Assembly: GCA_947304185.1 (NCBI GenBank)
Contig: CAMZAM010000014.1
Location: 1 to 59,901 of the forward strand
From: an uncultured Bacteroidales bacterium
Lineage (GTDB): Bacteria; Bacteroidota; Bacteroidia; Bacteroidales; F082
Direction of reading: 5' to 3'
Length of the DNA: 59,901 nt
Of this stretch, positions 35,819 through 45,131 are shown piece by piece. Position 1 is the first letter of the stretch. Each line of letters opens with the position of its first letter. Position numbers and translations under genes: made by a program. Below the pieces are notes generated by a model. That model made no database searches. It had not been told where the DNA came from and worked only from the letters and a program-made list of their open reading frames with translations.

Positions 35819-37297
35819 CTAGTTTTTCATAAATCTACCTTTTTGTGTACTAAGTCCGTCAACGATAACATCGTAACAATACATACCTAATTCAAGATTT
35901 GACACATCAAGAGTTAACATGGTGCCGCCTCGTTCGAATCTCCGCTCGAAATATTTCCGACCACTCATATCATAAACCATAACTCTACAATTATTATCTG
36001 AATCACTCAACATTATATTTAAGTAATCGGTTGTCGGGTTAGGATATGCGCTCTGGTGTCGCAAGACCTCCGGCATTTCACCCAAAACCCAAGGAATGAC
36101 AAAGTCATCAGGCGACAAATTCCAGACATAAACCATTTCACTCCCATAGGTTTCCTTACATTGCCCATAAACCAGACATGTCCCAGTTGAACTTTTCTGA
36201 CATTGCATTATTCTGATTTTGGTGTCATCTATCCTAAGTCTTTTGATTCCCTTAAGATTTAACTCATTGTCTATCAGGCAAATAACAGCGTCTGACGGCA
36301 ATTCATTATTTCCACTATCCCAATACGTAGCAAGGTAAATTACATCATCACATACATAAAGCATACTTCCATATTGAGCGGTAAAATCCGAAGTATCAAC
36401 CCTATCATATACCAATGTGTCAACATAATGTCCTGTCGCATCAACTTCAAATACAGCCGTATAAAGATTGTTATTCACCATTCCATGATGATGCGTCATC
36501 GATGACATCAGAAAATGTCCATTATCTTTCCAACAATCAGTGTAATTCCTAATATTTTCGTACAATGGAAGAGAATAAACACCAACCATATTCAAGTCAC
36601 TGTCGATATAACAGATACTATGACTGTTCGTCACAAAAAAACCTTTTCCAAGTAGCATCATATTATCACTGTTAGGGACTCGAATCAAACCGGAAGGTCT
36701 TGCACCGTTAACCCCATGCCCTTCTGCGAAATTCTTACTGTTTAAAACATTACCGTTTGTATCACATTTGAACACAGCGTACACACCATTTGTCATGTTC
36801 GGGAAATCATGTTCACTAACAGACGCAAGCACAATAATATCACCATAATTATTAAACTCAAGATAAACATCCGTTGTCCATGTAATGTATGGTTCAATTA
36901 GCGGATAATCATGCTCTTCAATAATCTCAAGCTCTGGATTCATTATAGATATCCACAATGTATCGTATAGATGATTAAATCTCGTGCCACCTTTAACTCC
37001 AACAACAAAAGCATTGCCATCATCAAGACAAATAGCGCTGCACAGATGCGATTTATAACCATCAAAACAATATTTTCTGTCGATATAATTGCCATCAGCA
37101 TCGACAAACATCGCATACGCATCCAAATAGCCCAAATTGTCTTTCTTATTTGAGGCTCCAACAATAAAGTTACCCACTTCATTACAATCACCACCGACAA
37201 GTACAACACCTTCATCTATCGGATAGGACAGGGTCCATTGTTGTGACTGCATCTCAACCGCCAACATGCATATTGTTATAAACAGAATCCTTTTCAT
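35819..37297 (-). CDS. T9SS type A sorting domain-containing protein
   Basis: A 492-residue secreted protein: signal peptide (about 1-18), then about 380 residues of repeated beta-strand blocks with Asp-Gly-Asn turns (VDADGNYIDRKYC, KCDTNGNVLNSKNF, EVDATGHYVDTL), suggesting a beta-propeller-like body, and a C-terminal T9SS sorting domain from YPNPTTDYLNI to GRFMKN. No enzymatic motif is visible. Second gene of the RHS operon. Confidence 0.82.
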   Translation of the reverse strand: MKRILFITICMLAVEMQSQQWTLSYPIDEGVVLVGGDCNEVGNFIVGASNKKDNLGYLDAYAMFVDADGNYIDRKYCFDGYKSHLCSAICLDDGNAFVVGVKGGTRFNHLYDTLWISIMNPELEIIEEHDYPLIEPYITWTTDVYLEFNNYGDIIVLASVSEHDFPNMTNGVYAVFKCDTNGNVLNSKNFAEGHGVNGARPSGLIRVPNSDNMMLLGKGFFVTNSHSICYIDSDLNMVGVYSLPLYENIRNYTDCWKDNGHFLMSSMTHHHGMVNNNLYTAVFEVDATGHYVDTLVYDRVDTSDFTAQYGSMLYVCDDVIYLATYWDSGNNELPSDAVICLIDNELNLKGIKRLRIDDTKIRIMQCQKSSTGTCLVYGQCKETYGSEMVYVWNLSPDDFVIPWVLGEMPEVLRHQSAYPNPTTDYLNIMLSDSDNNCRVMVYDMSGRKYFERRFERGGTMLTLDVSNLELGMYCYDVIVDGLSTQKGRFMKN

Positions 37298-37327
37298 GAC
37301 TCAATTTCTAATTTGTAATAGTTTTTC

Positions 37328-38404
37328 TTAATTTAAAAGATCTCTTAAAGGAGGAAGTTCTTGTGTCGGAATAAAATCTTTGCAGCCATAAATAACATAG
37401 TTGTTGTGATGGTAATAGCTGCCGCCATTGGTAAAGCCCATCAATCCCAAAATGTCGACCTCAATAAAAGTTGGAGCCATTGGCAACATACCTTGCTCCA
37501 TGAGATCAGTAGGTAATAGATGCAACAACACCTCAAGTTCTCTTGTGTAATAGTAATTAAGCAAATCGCCATTCAAATACAGAGGAGGATTGCCGTTTAC
37601 ATCATAAAAATATAAATACGGATCACCATTTTCATCGAAATACTCACTACCCTCAAGAGCCACCATAAACATTCCGAAATTCAGATTCCTGAATCCTGGC
37701 TGGGGCACTAACGTTCCACTATAATAATAATTTATAGAGTCCTCGATAATCTCTGCAGCATCACCAAACACTGAAGGGTCATTGCACGTTCCGCCATATT
37801 CACCATAGTACCAACAATCACGTGAACTGAAAGGTCCGCTAACAGGATTCTTAACCGAATTATTCTGTTCAATTTTTCCAGAAACAACACAGACTTTAAG
37901 TTCCACCCTATCGCCGACCCATTCACCTTGATCTACCACCACTGCCATCAGCGACTTGTCACAATTGATACCATCGTTTAAATATGCCTGTCGTACTGCG
38001 TCAGTAATCTCATCGTATAACTGAGCCACAACCTCGAACGAAGCCTCGTTGTTTTCATTAACATCAATAAAAAATTCTAGATTTTGCTTCACCGTCTCAA
38101 TATACTTTCGCTCTGAAAACGCGTACTCAGCATTGAATAACGCCTCTACATTCCAAATAACACTGTCAATTGGCATACAAAGCCCACTTCGCGCAACATT
38201 CTCTCTATCAACAAGTTGCCGCTTAAACTTCATAATCTTCCCTGCCACAGCTTTCGCTTCATCGGAATATCCTGGATAATCATCAACCTGACCAATATTA
38301 TTAATAGGTGTCACAATATCTTTTTTACATGCTGCAAGATATACAACAGCTCCAACTACTAAAAGCACCAAAAGTGCCACTCCTTTGATATTTTTTCGTT
38401 TCAT
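37328..38404 (-). CDS. Lipoprotein of unknown family
   Basis: A 358-residue predicted lipoprotein: a hydrophobic signal ends in the lipobox LAAC, giving a lipidated Cys at about residue 26 followed by KKD. The mature part is acidic and aromatic-rich, with four or more further cysteines (for example GLCMP, DGINCDK, LKVCVV, RDCWYYGEYGGTCND) and Tyr-rich segments near the C-terminus (SYYHHNNYVIYGC). I do not recognise a family. It is the first gene of the five-gene RHS operon. Start at 38404 is chosen over 38410 because MKRKN gives the normal signal shape. Confidence 0.75.
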   Translation of the reverse strand: MKRKNIKGVALLVLLVVGAVVYLAACKKDIVTPINNIGQVDDYPGYSDEAKAVAGKIMKFKRQLVDRENVARSGLCMPIDSVIWNVEALFNAEYAFSERKYIETVKQNLEFFIDVNENNEASFEVVAQLYDEITDAVRQAYLNDGINCDKSLMAVVVDQGEWVGDRVELKVCVVSGKIEQNNSVKNPVSGPFSSRDCWYYGEYGGTCNDPSVFGDAAEIIEDSINYYYSGTLVPQPGFRNLNFGMFMVALEGSEYFDENGDPYLYFYDVNGNPPLYLNGDLLNYYYTRELEVLLHLLPTDLMEQGMLPMAPTFIEVDILGLMGFTNGGSYYHHNNYVIYGCKDFIPTQELPPLRDLLN

Positions 38405-38442
38405 AAACATGATTCATGAAAATTAATAATTAGTTAATTATC

Positions 38443-38483
38443 GCACAAAAAATGATTGTTTCATCGCCCGCGATGACTTGTGC
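38443..38483 (-). promoter_or_regulatory. Nested hairpin in the RHS operon leader
   Basis: Within the roughly 140-base untranslated leader, GCACAA (38443-38448) pairs with TTGTGC (38478-38483) and encloses TCATCG-CCCG-CGATGA (38461-38476), a perfect 6-bp hairpin with a four-base loop. A regulatory role is possible but unproven. Confidence 0.55.
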
Positions 38484-38552
38484 ACACACCACGGGCTCAA
38501 GCGAATCGTTTTTAATATTCGTTTCATAACTTTTAGTATTTAATTATCGTTG

Positions 38553-38583
38553 CAAAATTATAGTGATTTTTTTCATTTGTCAA
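38553..38583 (-). promoter_or_regulatory. Promoter of the five-gene RHS operon
   Basis: TAATTTTG (38553-38560) with TTG (38581-38583) 20 bases further upstream, both on the minus strand, match the Bacteroidota consensus. Transcription would start near 38546. The 38411-38743 gap holds only this promoter and leader plus AT-rich sequence; I see no gene in it. Confidence 0.7.
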
Positions 38584-38728
38584 GAACTTTTTTCTTAAAA
38601 ATTTTTTACAATTCTTTCATTTTCATGCAATTAGTGTTAAAAAAATTTTACAAATCATCGCTATCACCATTGTTGATATAATGTTTAAAAAAAATGAAAA
38701 ATTAATATCCAGATAACAAAATTTGTCG

Positions 38729-38736
38729 TAAATTTG
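38729..38736 (+). promoter_or_regulatory. -7 promoter box of pyrBI
   Basis: TAAATTTG matches TAnnTTTG. Transcription would start near 38743, giving a leader of about 160 bases before pyrB. No clear -33 TTG is present, suggesting a weak or activated promoter. Confidence 0.6.
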
Positions 38737-38743
38737 CAATCCG

Positions 38744-38932
38744 ATGATACTACAAAAATCGTTATCGGACAAGCGCCAAAATGGCGTAAAAAAAGGAAGT
38801 AATTCCTCAACTTTTCATCACTTTTCATCAGCTGACGGCCATTTGAAGCCGTCATTTTTTTTGCTTGAAAATCATATATTTAACAAACAAATAAATCATT
38901 ATCACAATGTCAATCTCTTTGAAAAACCGTAG
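38744..38932 (+). CDS. Possible pyrBI leader peptide (62 codons)
   Basis: An ATG-started reading frame of 62 codons begins at the predicted transcription start, so its message would be leaderless. It runs through both leader hairpins and ends 26 bases inside pyrB in another frame. The encoded sequence has no recognisable domain. Its position parallels the E. coli pyrL leader peptide, whose translation controls a UTP-sensitive attenuator. It may also be a chance frame; low confidence. Confidence 0.3.
   Translation: MILQKSLSDKRQNGVKKGSNSSTFHHFSSADGHLKPSFFLLENHIFNKQINHYHNVNLFEKP
38774..38862 (+). promoter_or_regulatory. Candidate transcription attenuator upstream of pyrB
   Basis: Terminator: TGACGGC (38833-38839)/GCCGTCA (38848-38854) followed by eight T. 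Upstream hairpin: CGCCA (38774-38778)/TGGCG (38782-38786). AAATGGC (38779-38785) is also the exact complement of GCCATTT (38838-38844) in the terminator's 5' arm and loop, so an antiterminator pairing excludes both hairpins. Two tandem copies of CTTTTCATCA (38811-38830) provide U-rich pause-like sequence just before the terminator. Confidence 0.65.
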
Positions 38933-39827
38933 CCTGATATCAATCAGCGACTACACGCCGGAAGAAATATGCCACGTTCTGGATGTCGCCGAAGACTTTG
39001 AGCGTAACCCGCACCAGAACCTGCTCAACGGACGTATCATCGCCTCGCTCTTCTTCGAGCCTTCAACCCGTACACGCCTCAGCTTCGAGACCGCCATCCA
39101 GCTGCTCGGAGGTAACGTCATCGGATTCAGCAGCACCGCAGGAACAAGCGTACAGAAAGGCGAATCACTCGCCGACACCATCACCATGGTGGCATCATAC
39201 GCCGACCTCATCGTCATGCGTAACCCTATCGAAGGCTCAGCACGCTTCGCCTCTGAAGTGTCGAAAGTGCCGGTAATCAACGCTGGCGACGGCGCCAACC
39301 AACACCCTACCCAGTGCATGCTCGACCTCTATAGCATCCGTAAAACCCAGGGAACACTGGAAAACCTCGAGATCACACTCGTCGGCGACCTGAAATACGG
39401 CCGCACAGTGCACAGCCTCGTCGAAGCCATGTGTAACTTCAACGCCAAGTTCAACCTCGTCTCCCCTGTCGAACTGAAACTGCCGAGCGTGGTAAAACAG
39501 CATATCAAAGACAAACACCTTGAATATCACCAATATACAGAACTCGAGGAAGCTATCCCGCACAGCGATATCATCTACATGACTCGTATCCAGCGCGAAC
39601 GCTTCCCAGATCCTGAAGAATACGAAAAAGTGAAGAACTCCTACGTGTTGCGCAACGCCATGCTCGACGCCTCTAAGCCTAACTGCCGCGTGCTACACCC
39701 GCTCCCACGCGTCAACGAGATCCATGTGGACGTCGACAGCAACCCGAAAGCTTACTACTTCCAACAAGCTCAAAACGGCGTGTACGCCCGTGAAGCTCTC
39801 ATTGCAACAATTTTAGGACTTAAATAA
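38907..39827 (+). CDS. pyrB: Aspartate carbamoyltransferase catalytic subunit
   Basis: A 306-residue enzyme that joins carbamoyl phosphate and aspartate, the first committed step of pyrimidine synthesis. The carbamoyl-phosphate loop [23 protein letters not shown] and the aspartate-binding HPLPRVNEI are intact, at standard length. It forms the dodecameric holoenzyme with the regulatory chain encoded 8 bases downstream. It is preceded by an attenuator-like leader. Confidence 0.97.
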   Translation: MSISLKNRSLISISDYTPEEICHVLDVAEDFERNPHQNLLNGRIIASLFFEPSTRTRLSFETAIQLLGGNVIGFSSTAGTSVQKGESLADTITMVASYADLIVMRNPIEGSARFASEVSKVPVINAGDGANQHPTQCMLDLYSIRKTQGTLENLEITLVGDLKYGRTVHSLVEAMCNFNAKFNLVSPVELKLPSVVKQHIKDKHLEYHQYTELEEAIPHSDIIYMTRIQRERFPDPEEYEKVKNSYVLRNAMLDASKPNCRVLHPLPRVNEIHVDVDSNPKAYYFQQAQNGVYAREALIATILGLK

Positions 39828-39835
39828 TCAGAATT

Positions 39836-40303
39836 ATGGAAAAGAGAAAAGAATTAATAGTATCAGCAATCGAAAACGGTACAGTTATCGATCATATCCC
39901 TGCCGACAAAGTGTTCCAGGTCGTTAAGATCCTCGGACTCGAAAAAGTCAGCACCCCTGTGTATTTCGGCATCAACGTCGACAGCAAAAAATACGGAAAG
40001 AAAGGTTTCATCAAGGTCTCCAATAAATATTTCAACCTCGAAGACGTGAACAAAATCGGCTTGGTCGCTCCTACCGCTTCCATCATCGAGATTAAAGATT
40101 TTGAAGTGATCAAGAAACAGACGGTAACGCTACCTGATAGCATCGAACATATCGTGAAATGCTTCAACCCTAACTGCGTCACCAACAAAGAGCACGACGT
40201 CCCGACCAAATTCACTGTCATCAGAGACGCCGAAGGCAACATCAAACTACACTGCCATTATTGCGAGAAAAACACAACCCAGGACAAACTGGAATTCATT
40301 TAA
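39836..40303 (+). CDS. pyrI: Aspartate carbamoyltransferase regulatory subunit
   Basis: A 155-residue regulatory chain. The N-terminal allosteric domain binds CTP/ATP (IENGTVIDHIPADKV); the C-terminal zinc domain has the four cysteines CFNPNC and CHYC that hold the contact with PyrB. Its presence predicts an allosterically regulated c6r6 enzyme. It is immediately downstream of pyrB and ends 26 bases before a repeat-type terminator. Confidence 0.97.
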   Translation: MEKRKELIVSAIENGTVIDHIPADKVFQVVKILGLEKVSTPVYFGINVDSKKYGKKGFIKVSNKYFNLEDVNKIGLVAPTASIIEIKDFEVIKKQTVTLPDSIEHIVKCFNPNCVTNKEHDVPTKFTVIRDAEGNIKLHCHYCEKNTTQDKLEFI

Positions 40304-40329
40304 TCAATTGATTAATGTATAAAAACAAC

Positions 40330-40363
40330 GTAGGGGCGGATGATGATTCGCCCCTACTGTTTT
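40330..40363 (+). terminator. Terminator-like GTAGGGGCG repeat after pyrI
   Basis: GTAGGGGCG (40330-40338) pairs with CGCCCCTAC (40349-40357), followed by a short T-rich stretch. It is a third copy of the repeat family seen beside recN. It separates pyrI from the convergent DUF3467 gene. Confidence 0.8.
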
Positions 40364-40385
40364 ATTCAATGTTTCTATCCGAAAA

Positions 40386-40691
40386 TTAAGCCTCTCCGGC
40401 GCTTCCCATCGTAAACGGAGCCGGCACATCGTTGATGTCCTTTATCGGACCGAAGTTCTGCTCGTATTTCTGCAGATTTTCGGCCAACGCTCTGTATAAT
40501 CTCTTTGCGTTTTGAGGTGTCATGATGACTCTCGAACGCACCTTTGCCTTCTGCATGGCAGGCGCAATCTGAGCGAAATCGATGACGAACTCTGTTGGAG
40601 AATGGCTTATGATAGCCAGATTTGAATAAACACCGTCGGCAACAGCCTCAGGAATGTCGATATTCAATTGTTTCTTGTTGTTGTTTTCCAT
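40386..40691 (-). CDS. DUF3467 domain-containing protein
   Basis: A 101-residue small acidic protein of the DUF3467 family (VYSNLAIISHSPTEFVIDFAQ, then VIMTPQNAKRLYRALAENLQ). Members are commonly encoded just after rpoC in Bacteroidota, as here. No enzymatic motif, signal or membrane segment. Function unknown; the location suggests a link to transcription or translation (inference only). A TTGGCTATTGG repeat separates it from rpoC. Confidence 0.88.
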   Translation of the reverse strand: MENNNKKQLNIDIPEAVADGVYSNLAIISHSPTEFVIDFAQIAPAMQKAKVRSRVIMTPQNAKRLYRALAENLQKYEQNFGPIKDINDVPAPFTMGSAGEA

Positions 40692-40717
40692 AATTTTAAT
40701 TTTTTTAGATAAAAAAA

Positions 40718-40793
40718 TTGGCTATTGGCTTTTGGCCGTTGGCCGTTAGCTTTTTACACCAACAACCAATAGCCAATGGCCAACAGCCAAAGT
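40718..40793. repeat. TTGGCTATTGG inverted repeat (copy 1)
   Basis: TTGGCTATTGG (40718-40728) and CCAATAGCCAA (40766-40776) are exact 11-bp inverted copies inside a patch of GGCCGTTGGC-like units. The same vocabulary occurs at 55747-55803 and 58350-58411. Confidence 0.85.
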
Positions 40794-40797
40794 TTAA

Positions 40798-43700
40798 TTA
40801 CGCCTCAACTGATTCAGCTTCGACAGTCACCAGCTCAGGCTGAAGGTCTTCCTTCGAACCGACAATCAAGTCGTCGTATTCGCGTAAACCTGTACCTGCT
40901 GGGATCTTGTGACCCACGATGACGTTCTCCTTCATACCCTCGAGATAGTCGGTCTTTGCGCTGATAGCAGCCTGTGTCAAGACCTTCGTTGTCTCCTGGA
41001 ATGATGCGGCCGAAATGAAACTGTCGGTCTGCAAAGCGGCGCGGGTGATACCCTGAAGCACCTGGTGTGCTGTTGCCGGCTGTGCGTCACGGGCCTCAAC
41101 AAGTTTCATGTCGCGACGTTTCAACGATGAGTTTTCGTCACGCAGTCTTCTTGCCGAGATAATCTGTCCCACGAACAATGCCTCCGAGTCACCTGGATCG
41201 GTAACAACAACCTTTCCGAAGATGTCGTCGTTGGTCTCCTGGAATGCAATCTTGTTGACGAGCTCACCTTCGAGGTATCTTGTGTCACCCGGATCGTCGA
41301 TTTCAACTTTACGCATCATCTGACGAACGATGACCTCAAAGTGCTTACCGTTGATGGTAACGCCCTGTGAACGATACACTTCCTGGATGTTGTTCACGAT
41401 GTATTCCTGGACCTTCATAGGACCTTCGATAGCCAAGATGTTGGCAGGTGTGATAGCACCTTCCGACAATGGCTGACCTGCTTTCACGTAGTCGTTTTCT
41501 GAAGCCAAAACCTCCTTCGTTGTCGGGATGAGATATTTCTTCACCTCACCTGTCTTCGATGTGACAACCAACACACGGTTACCACGGAGGAGCTTCTTCT
41601 CGAACGAGACCTCACCATCGATCTCAGAGATGATAGCTGGCTCAGATGAGTTACGGGCTTCAAACAACTCTGTAACACGTGGAAGACCACCGGTGATATC
41701 GCCCAAACCTCCAGTAGCACGCGGCTTCTTGGTAAGGATGTCACCAGCCTTGATCTTATCACCGTCCTCAATCATGATGTGAGCGCCAACAGGTAAGTCG
41801 TACGACTTGATGACCTCTCCGGCCTTGTCGACGATAGCAATCGACGGGTTCTTCGAGAACTTACGACCCTCGATGATAACACGCTCGTTGTATCCTGTCT
41901 GCTCATCCGACTCATTACGGAATGTGACGTTCTCGACGATGTTGTCGAAACGTGCCTTACCGTCATGCTCAGAGATGATGAGTGAGTTGTACTTATCCCA
42001 TTCGCAGATGATATCGCCTTGGTTGACGTCGCTGCCAGCAGGGATGTAAAGTTTCGAACCGTAAGGGATGTTCTCTGTTACGAGAGCCACACCTGTGTTG
42101 TGGTCCAAAATCTTCATCTCAGAGGCACGGCTCACCACGACCTGGTACTTGTTGCCATCTTTATCTTTATAGTCAACAGCACGTAAGTCGTTGATAATCA
42201 TCTTACCGCTGTAATCAGCCTTAATCATTGAGTCTTCCGATGTGCTCGATGCAGTACCACCTTGGTGGAAGGTACGCAGTGTCAGCTGTGTACCAGGCTC
42301 ACCGATTGACTGTGCTGCGATGACGCCGACGGCCTCACCACGCTGCACGAGCTTACCTGACGACAGGTTACGTCCGTAACAGTTGGCACAGACACCCTTC
42401 TTCGACTCGCAAGTCAACACGGAACGAATCTCAATGGTCTGGTCTTTCAGAGGTGAATCGCAAATCTTCTTCGCGATGTCTTCTGTGATCTCCATGCCGC
42501 CATTGCAGAGCAATTCGCCTGTCTGTGGATGGAAGATGTCGTGCAATGCCACACGGCCGAGGATACGGTCATACAATGACTCAACGACCTCTTTACCGCG
42601 TTTCAAAGCGCCGATCGACAAACCTCTCAAAGTACCGCAGTCCTTCTCAGTGATGATGACATCGTGAGCGACGTCGACCAGACGACGAGTCAAGTAACCA
42701 GCGTCAGCGGTCTTCAAAGCGGTATCTGCCAAACCTTTACGAGCACCGTGAGTTGAGATGAAGTACTCCAACACTGACAAACCTTCCTTGAAGTTCGAAA
42801 GAATTGGGTTCTCGATGATCTCAGCACCACCGGCTGCTGTCGATTTCTGCGGTTTTGCCATCAAACCTCTCATACCGCAAAGCTGACGAATCTGCTCCTT
42901 ACTACCACGAGCTCCTGAATCCAGCATCATATAAACTGGGTTGAATCCCTGGTCGTCCTGAGGCAACAGCTTCATAACCTCGTCGGTCAGCTTGGTGACG
43001 ACGTGACCCCAAATATCGATAATCTTGTTGTAACGTTCGTTGCCTGTGATGAAACCCATGTTGTATTCCTCACGGATGGCGTTCACTTCCTCATTAGCCT
43101 GACGGATCAACTCTTCCTTAACAGATGGAATCAAAACGTTGCCGAGGTTGAACGACAAACCGCCTTTGTAAGCCATGTAGTAACCCATGTTCTTGATATC
43201 GTCCAAGAACTTGGTTGTCACAGCTGTACCAAGGAGTTTCACCATATCACCGATGATGTCACGCAAGGCCTTCTTATTTAACAGACGGTTGATGTAGCCA
43301 AATCCTGCAGGAACAACCTGGTTGAACTTGACACGACCGACTGTTGTCTCCACCATCTCCTCAACGATTGAGCCGTCTTCCTTACGGACCGGCACCTTCA
43401 CGTAGATTATGGCGTGCATATCGACTTTCTTCTCGTTATAGGCAATGATAACCTCTTCTGCTGAATAGAATTTCTTGCCTTCACCTTTGACGATATGGTC
43501 TGGAGTGCTCTTACGTGGTTTTGTGATATAATACAGACCCAAAACCATGTCTTGCGAAGGCACCGTGATAGGAGCTCCGTTGGCAGGGTTCAGTATGTTG
43601 TGTGATGCGAGCATCAAAATCTGGGCTTCCAAAATTGCCGCGTTGCCTAATGGCAAGTGCACAGCCATCTGGTCACCATCGAAGTCAGCGTTAAAAGCTG

Positions 43701-45105
43701 TACATACCAATGGGTGCAGACGAATTGCCTTACCTTCAACCAACTTAGGCTGGAAGGCCTGGATACCGAGACGGTGCAGTGTAGGAGCACGGTTCAACAG
43801 AATCGGGTGTCCCTTCAAGATATTCTCGAGGATATCCCACACGACCGGGTCTTTACGGTCGACAATCTTCTTTGCCGACTTCACTGTCTTCACAATACCT
43901 CTTTCAATCATCTTACGGATGACGAACGGTTTGTAAAGCTCAGCTGCCATATCCTTTGGAAGACCGCATTCGTTCATGTTCAAATCCGGACCGACCACGA
44001 TAACCGAACGGCCTGAGTAGTCGACACGTTTACCGAGCAAGTTCTGACGGAAACGTCCCTGCTTACCTTTCAAGCTGTCGCTCAATGACTTAAGCGGACG
44101 GTTAGAGTCAGTCTTAACGGCACTTGACTTACGTGAGTTGTCGAGCAATGAGTCAACAGCTTCCTGAAGCATACGTTTCTCATTACGCATAATCACGTCT
44201 GGAGCCTTGATTTCGATGAGTCTCTTAAGACGGTTGTTACGGATGATGACACGACGATAGAGGTCGTTCAAGTCTGATGTTGCAAAACGTCCGCCATCGA
44301 GCGGGACGAGAGGTCTCAACTCAGGTGGTGTCACAGGGATGACCTTCAAAATCATCCACTCTGGACGGTTCTCGACGTGTTTGTTAGCCTCACGGAAGGC
44401 CTCGAACACCTGCAAACGCTTCAAAGCATCGGCTTTACGCTGCTGTGATGTCTCTTTATGTGCCTTATCGCGAAGTTCACCGGCTTCTTTCTCGAGGTCG
44501 ATCTGAACCAACAAATCGTAGATTGCCTCAGCACCCATCTTGGCGATGAACTTATTAGGATCATCAGCTGGAAGGTGTTGATTCTCAATAGGAAGCTTAT
44601 CCAAAATATCGAGATATTCCTCTTCTGAAAGGAGGTCGAGTTTGTTTATGCCTTGTTCGGCCATGATACCCGGCTGAACCACGACGTAGCGCTCATAATA
44701 GATGATGCTGTCGAGTTTCTTGGTCGGAATACCAAGCAAAGCTCCAATTTTGTTAGGAAGCGAGCGGAAATACCAGATATGTGCTACCGGCACAACCAAC
44801 TGGATGTGACCAGTACGCTCACGTCTGACTTTCTTCTCTGTAACTTCCACGCCGCAACGGTCGCAAACGATATTCTTATAACGGATGCGTTTGTACTTAC
44901 CGCAGTGACACTCCCAGTCTTTCACAGGTCCAAAGATTCTCTCACAGAATAAACCGTCGCGCTCAGGTTTATAAGTGCGGTAGTTTATTGTTTCAGGCTT
45001 CAACACCTCACCGTATGAACGGTCGGAAATGCTTTCCGGCGATGCCAAGCTGATGGTAATCTTTGAAAAGTTGCTGTTTAATGTGTTATTCTTATTTAAA
45101 GCCAT
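40798..45105 (-). CDS. rpoC: DNA-directed RNA polymerase subunit beta'
   Basis: The 1435-residue largest RNA polymerase subunit. Visible landmarks are the N-terminal zinc site ([19 protein letters not shown]), the Mg-binding catalytic loop [12 protein letters not shown], the bridge-helix/trigger-loop region with the second zinc cysteines ([16 protein letters not shown]), and [16 protein letters not shown]. Length fits Bacteroidota RpoC. It is 26 bases downstream of rpoB in the same operon. Confidence 0.98.
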   Translation of the reverse strand: MALNKNNTLNSNFSKITISLASPESISDRSYGEVLKPETINYRTYKPERDGLFCERIFGPVKDWECHCGKYKRIRYKNIVCDRCGVEVTEKKVRRERTGHIQLVVPVAHIWYFRSLPNKIGALLGIPTKKLDSIIYYERYVVVQPGIMAEQGINKLDLLSEEEYLDILDKLPIENQHLPADDPNKFIAKMGAEAIYDLLVQIDLEKEAGELRDKAHKETSQQRKADALKRLQVFEAFREANKHVENRPEWMILKVIPVTPPELRPLVPLDGGRFATSDLNDLYRRVIIRNNRLKRLIEIKAPDVIMRNEKRMLQEAVDSLLDNSRKSSAVKTDSNRPLKSLSDSLKGKQGRFRQNLLGKRVDYSGRSVIVVGPDLNMNECGLPKDMAAELYKPFVIRKMIERGIVKTVKSAKKIVDRKDPVVWDILENILKGHPILLNRAPTLHRLGIQAFQPKLVEGKAIRLHPLVCTAFNADFDGDQMAVHLPLGNAAILEAQILMLASHNILNPANGAPITVPSQDMVLGLYYITKPRKSTPDHIVKGEGKKFYSAEEVIIAYNEKKVDMHAIIYVKVPVRKEDGSIVEEMVETTVGRVKFNQVVPAGFGYINRLLNKKALRDIIGDMVKLLGTAVTTKFLDDIKNMGYYMAYKGGLSFNLGNVLIPSVKEELIRQANEEVNAIREEYNMGFITGNERYNKIIDIWGHVVTKLTDEVMKLLPQDDQGFNPVYMMLDSGARGSKEQIRQLCGMRGLMAKPQKSTAAGGAEIIENPILSNFKEGLSVLEYFISTHGARKGLADTALKTADAGYLTRRLVDVAHDVIITEKDCGTLRGLSIGALKRGKEVVESLYDRILGRVALHDIFHPQTGELLCNGGMEITEDIAKKICDSPLKDQTIEIRSVLTCESKKGVCANCYGRNLSSGKLVQRGEAVGVIAAQSIGEPGTQLTLRTFHQGGTASSTSEDSMIKADYSGKMIINDLRAVDYKDKDGNKYQVVVSRASEMKILDHNTGVALVTENIPYGSKLYIPAGSDVNQGDIICEWDKYNSLIISEHDGKARFDNIVENVTFRNESDEQTGYNERVIIEGRKFSKNPSIAIVDKAGEVIKSYDLPVGAHIMIEDGDKIKAGDILTKKPRATGGLGDITGGLPRVTELFEARNSSEPAIISEIDGEVSFEKKLLRGNRVLVVTSKTGEVKKYLIPTTKEVLASENDYVKAGQPLSEGAITPANILAIEGPMKVQEYIVNNIQEVYRSQGVTINGKHFEVIVRQMMRKVEIDDPGDTRYLEGELVNKIAFQETNDDIFGKVVVTDPGDSEALFVGQIISARRLRDENSSLKRRDMKLVEARDAQPATAHQVLQGITRAALQTDSFISAASFQETTKVLTQAAISAKTDYLEGMKENVIVGHKIPAGTGLREYDDLIVGSKEDLQPELVTVEAESVEA

Positions 45106-45131
45106 AGATTTACAAAATATTAAGAGCTTTT

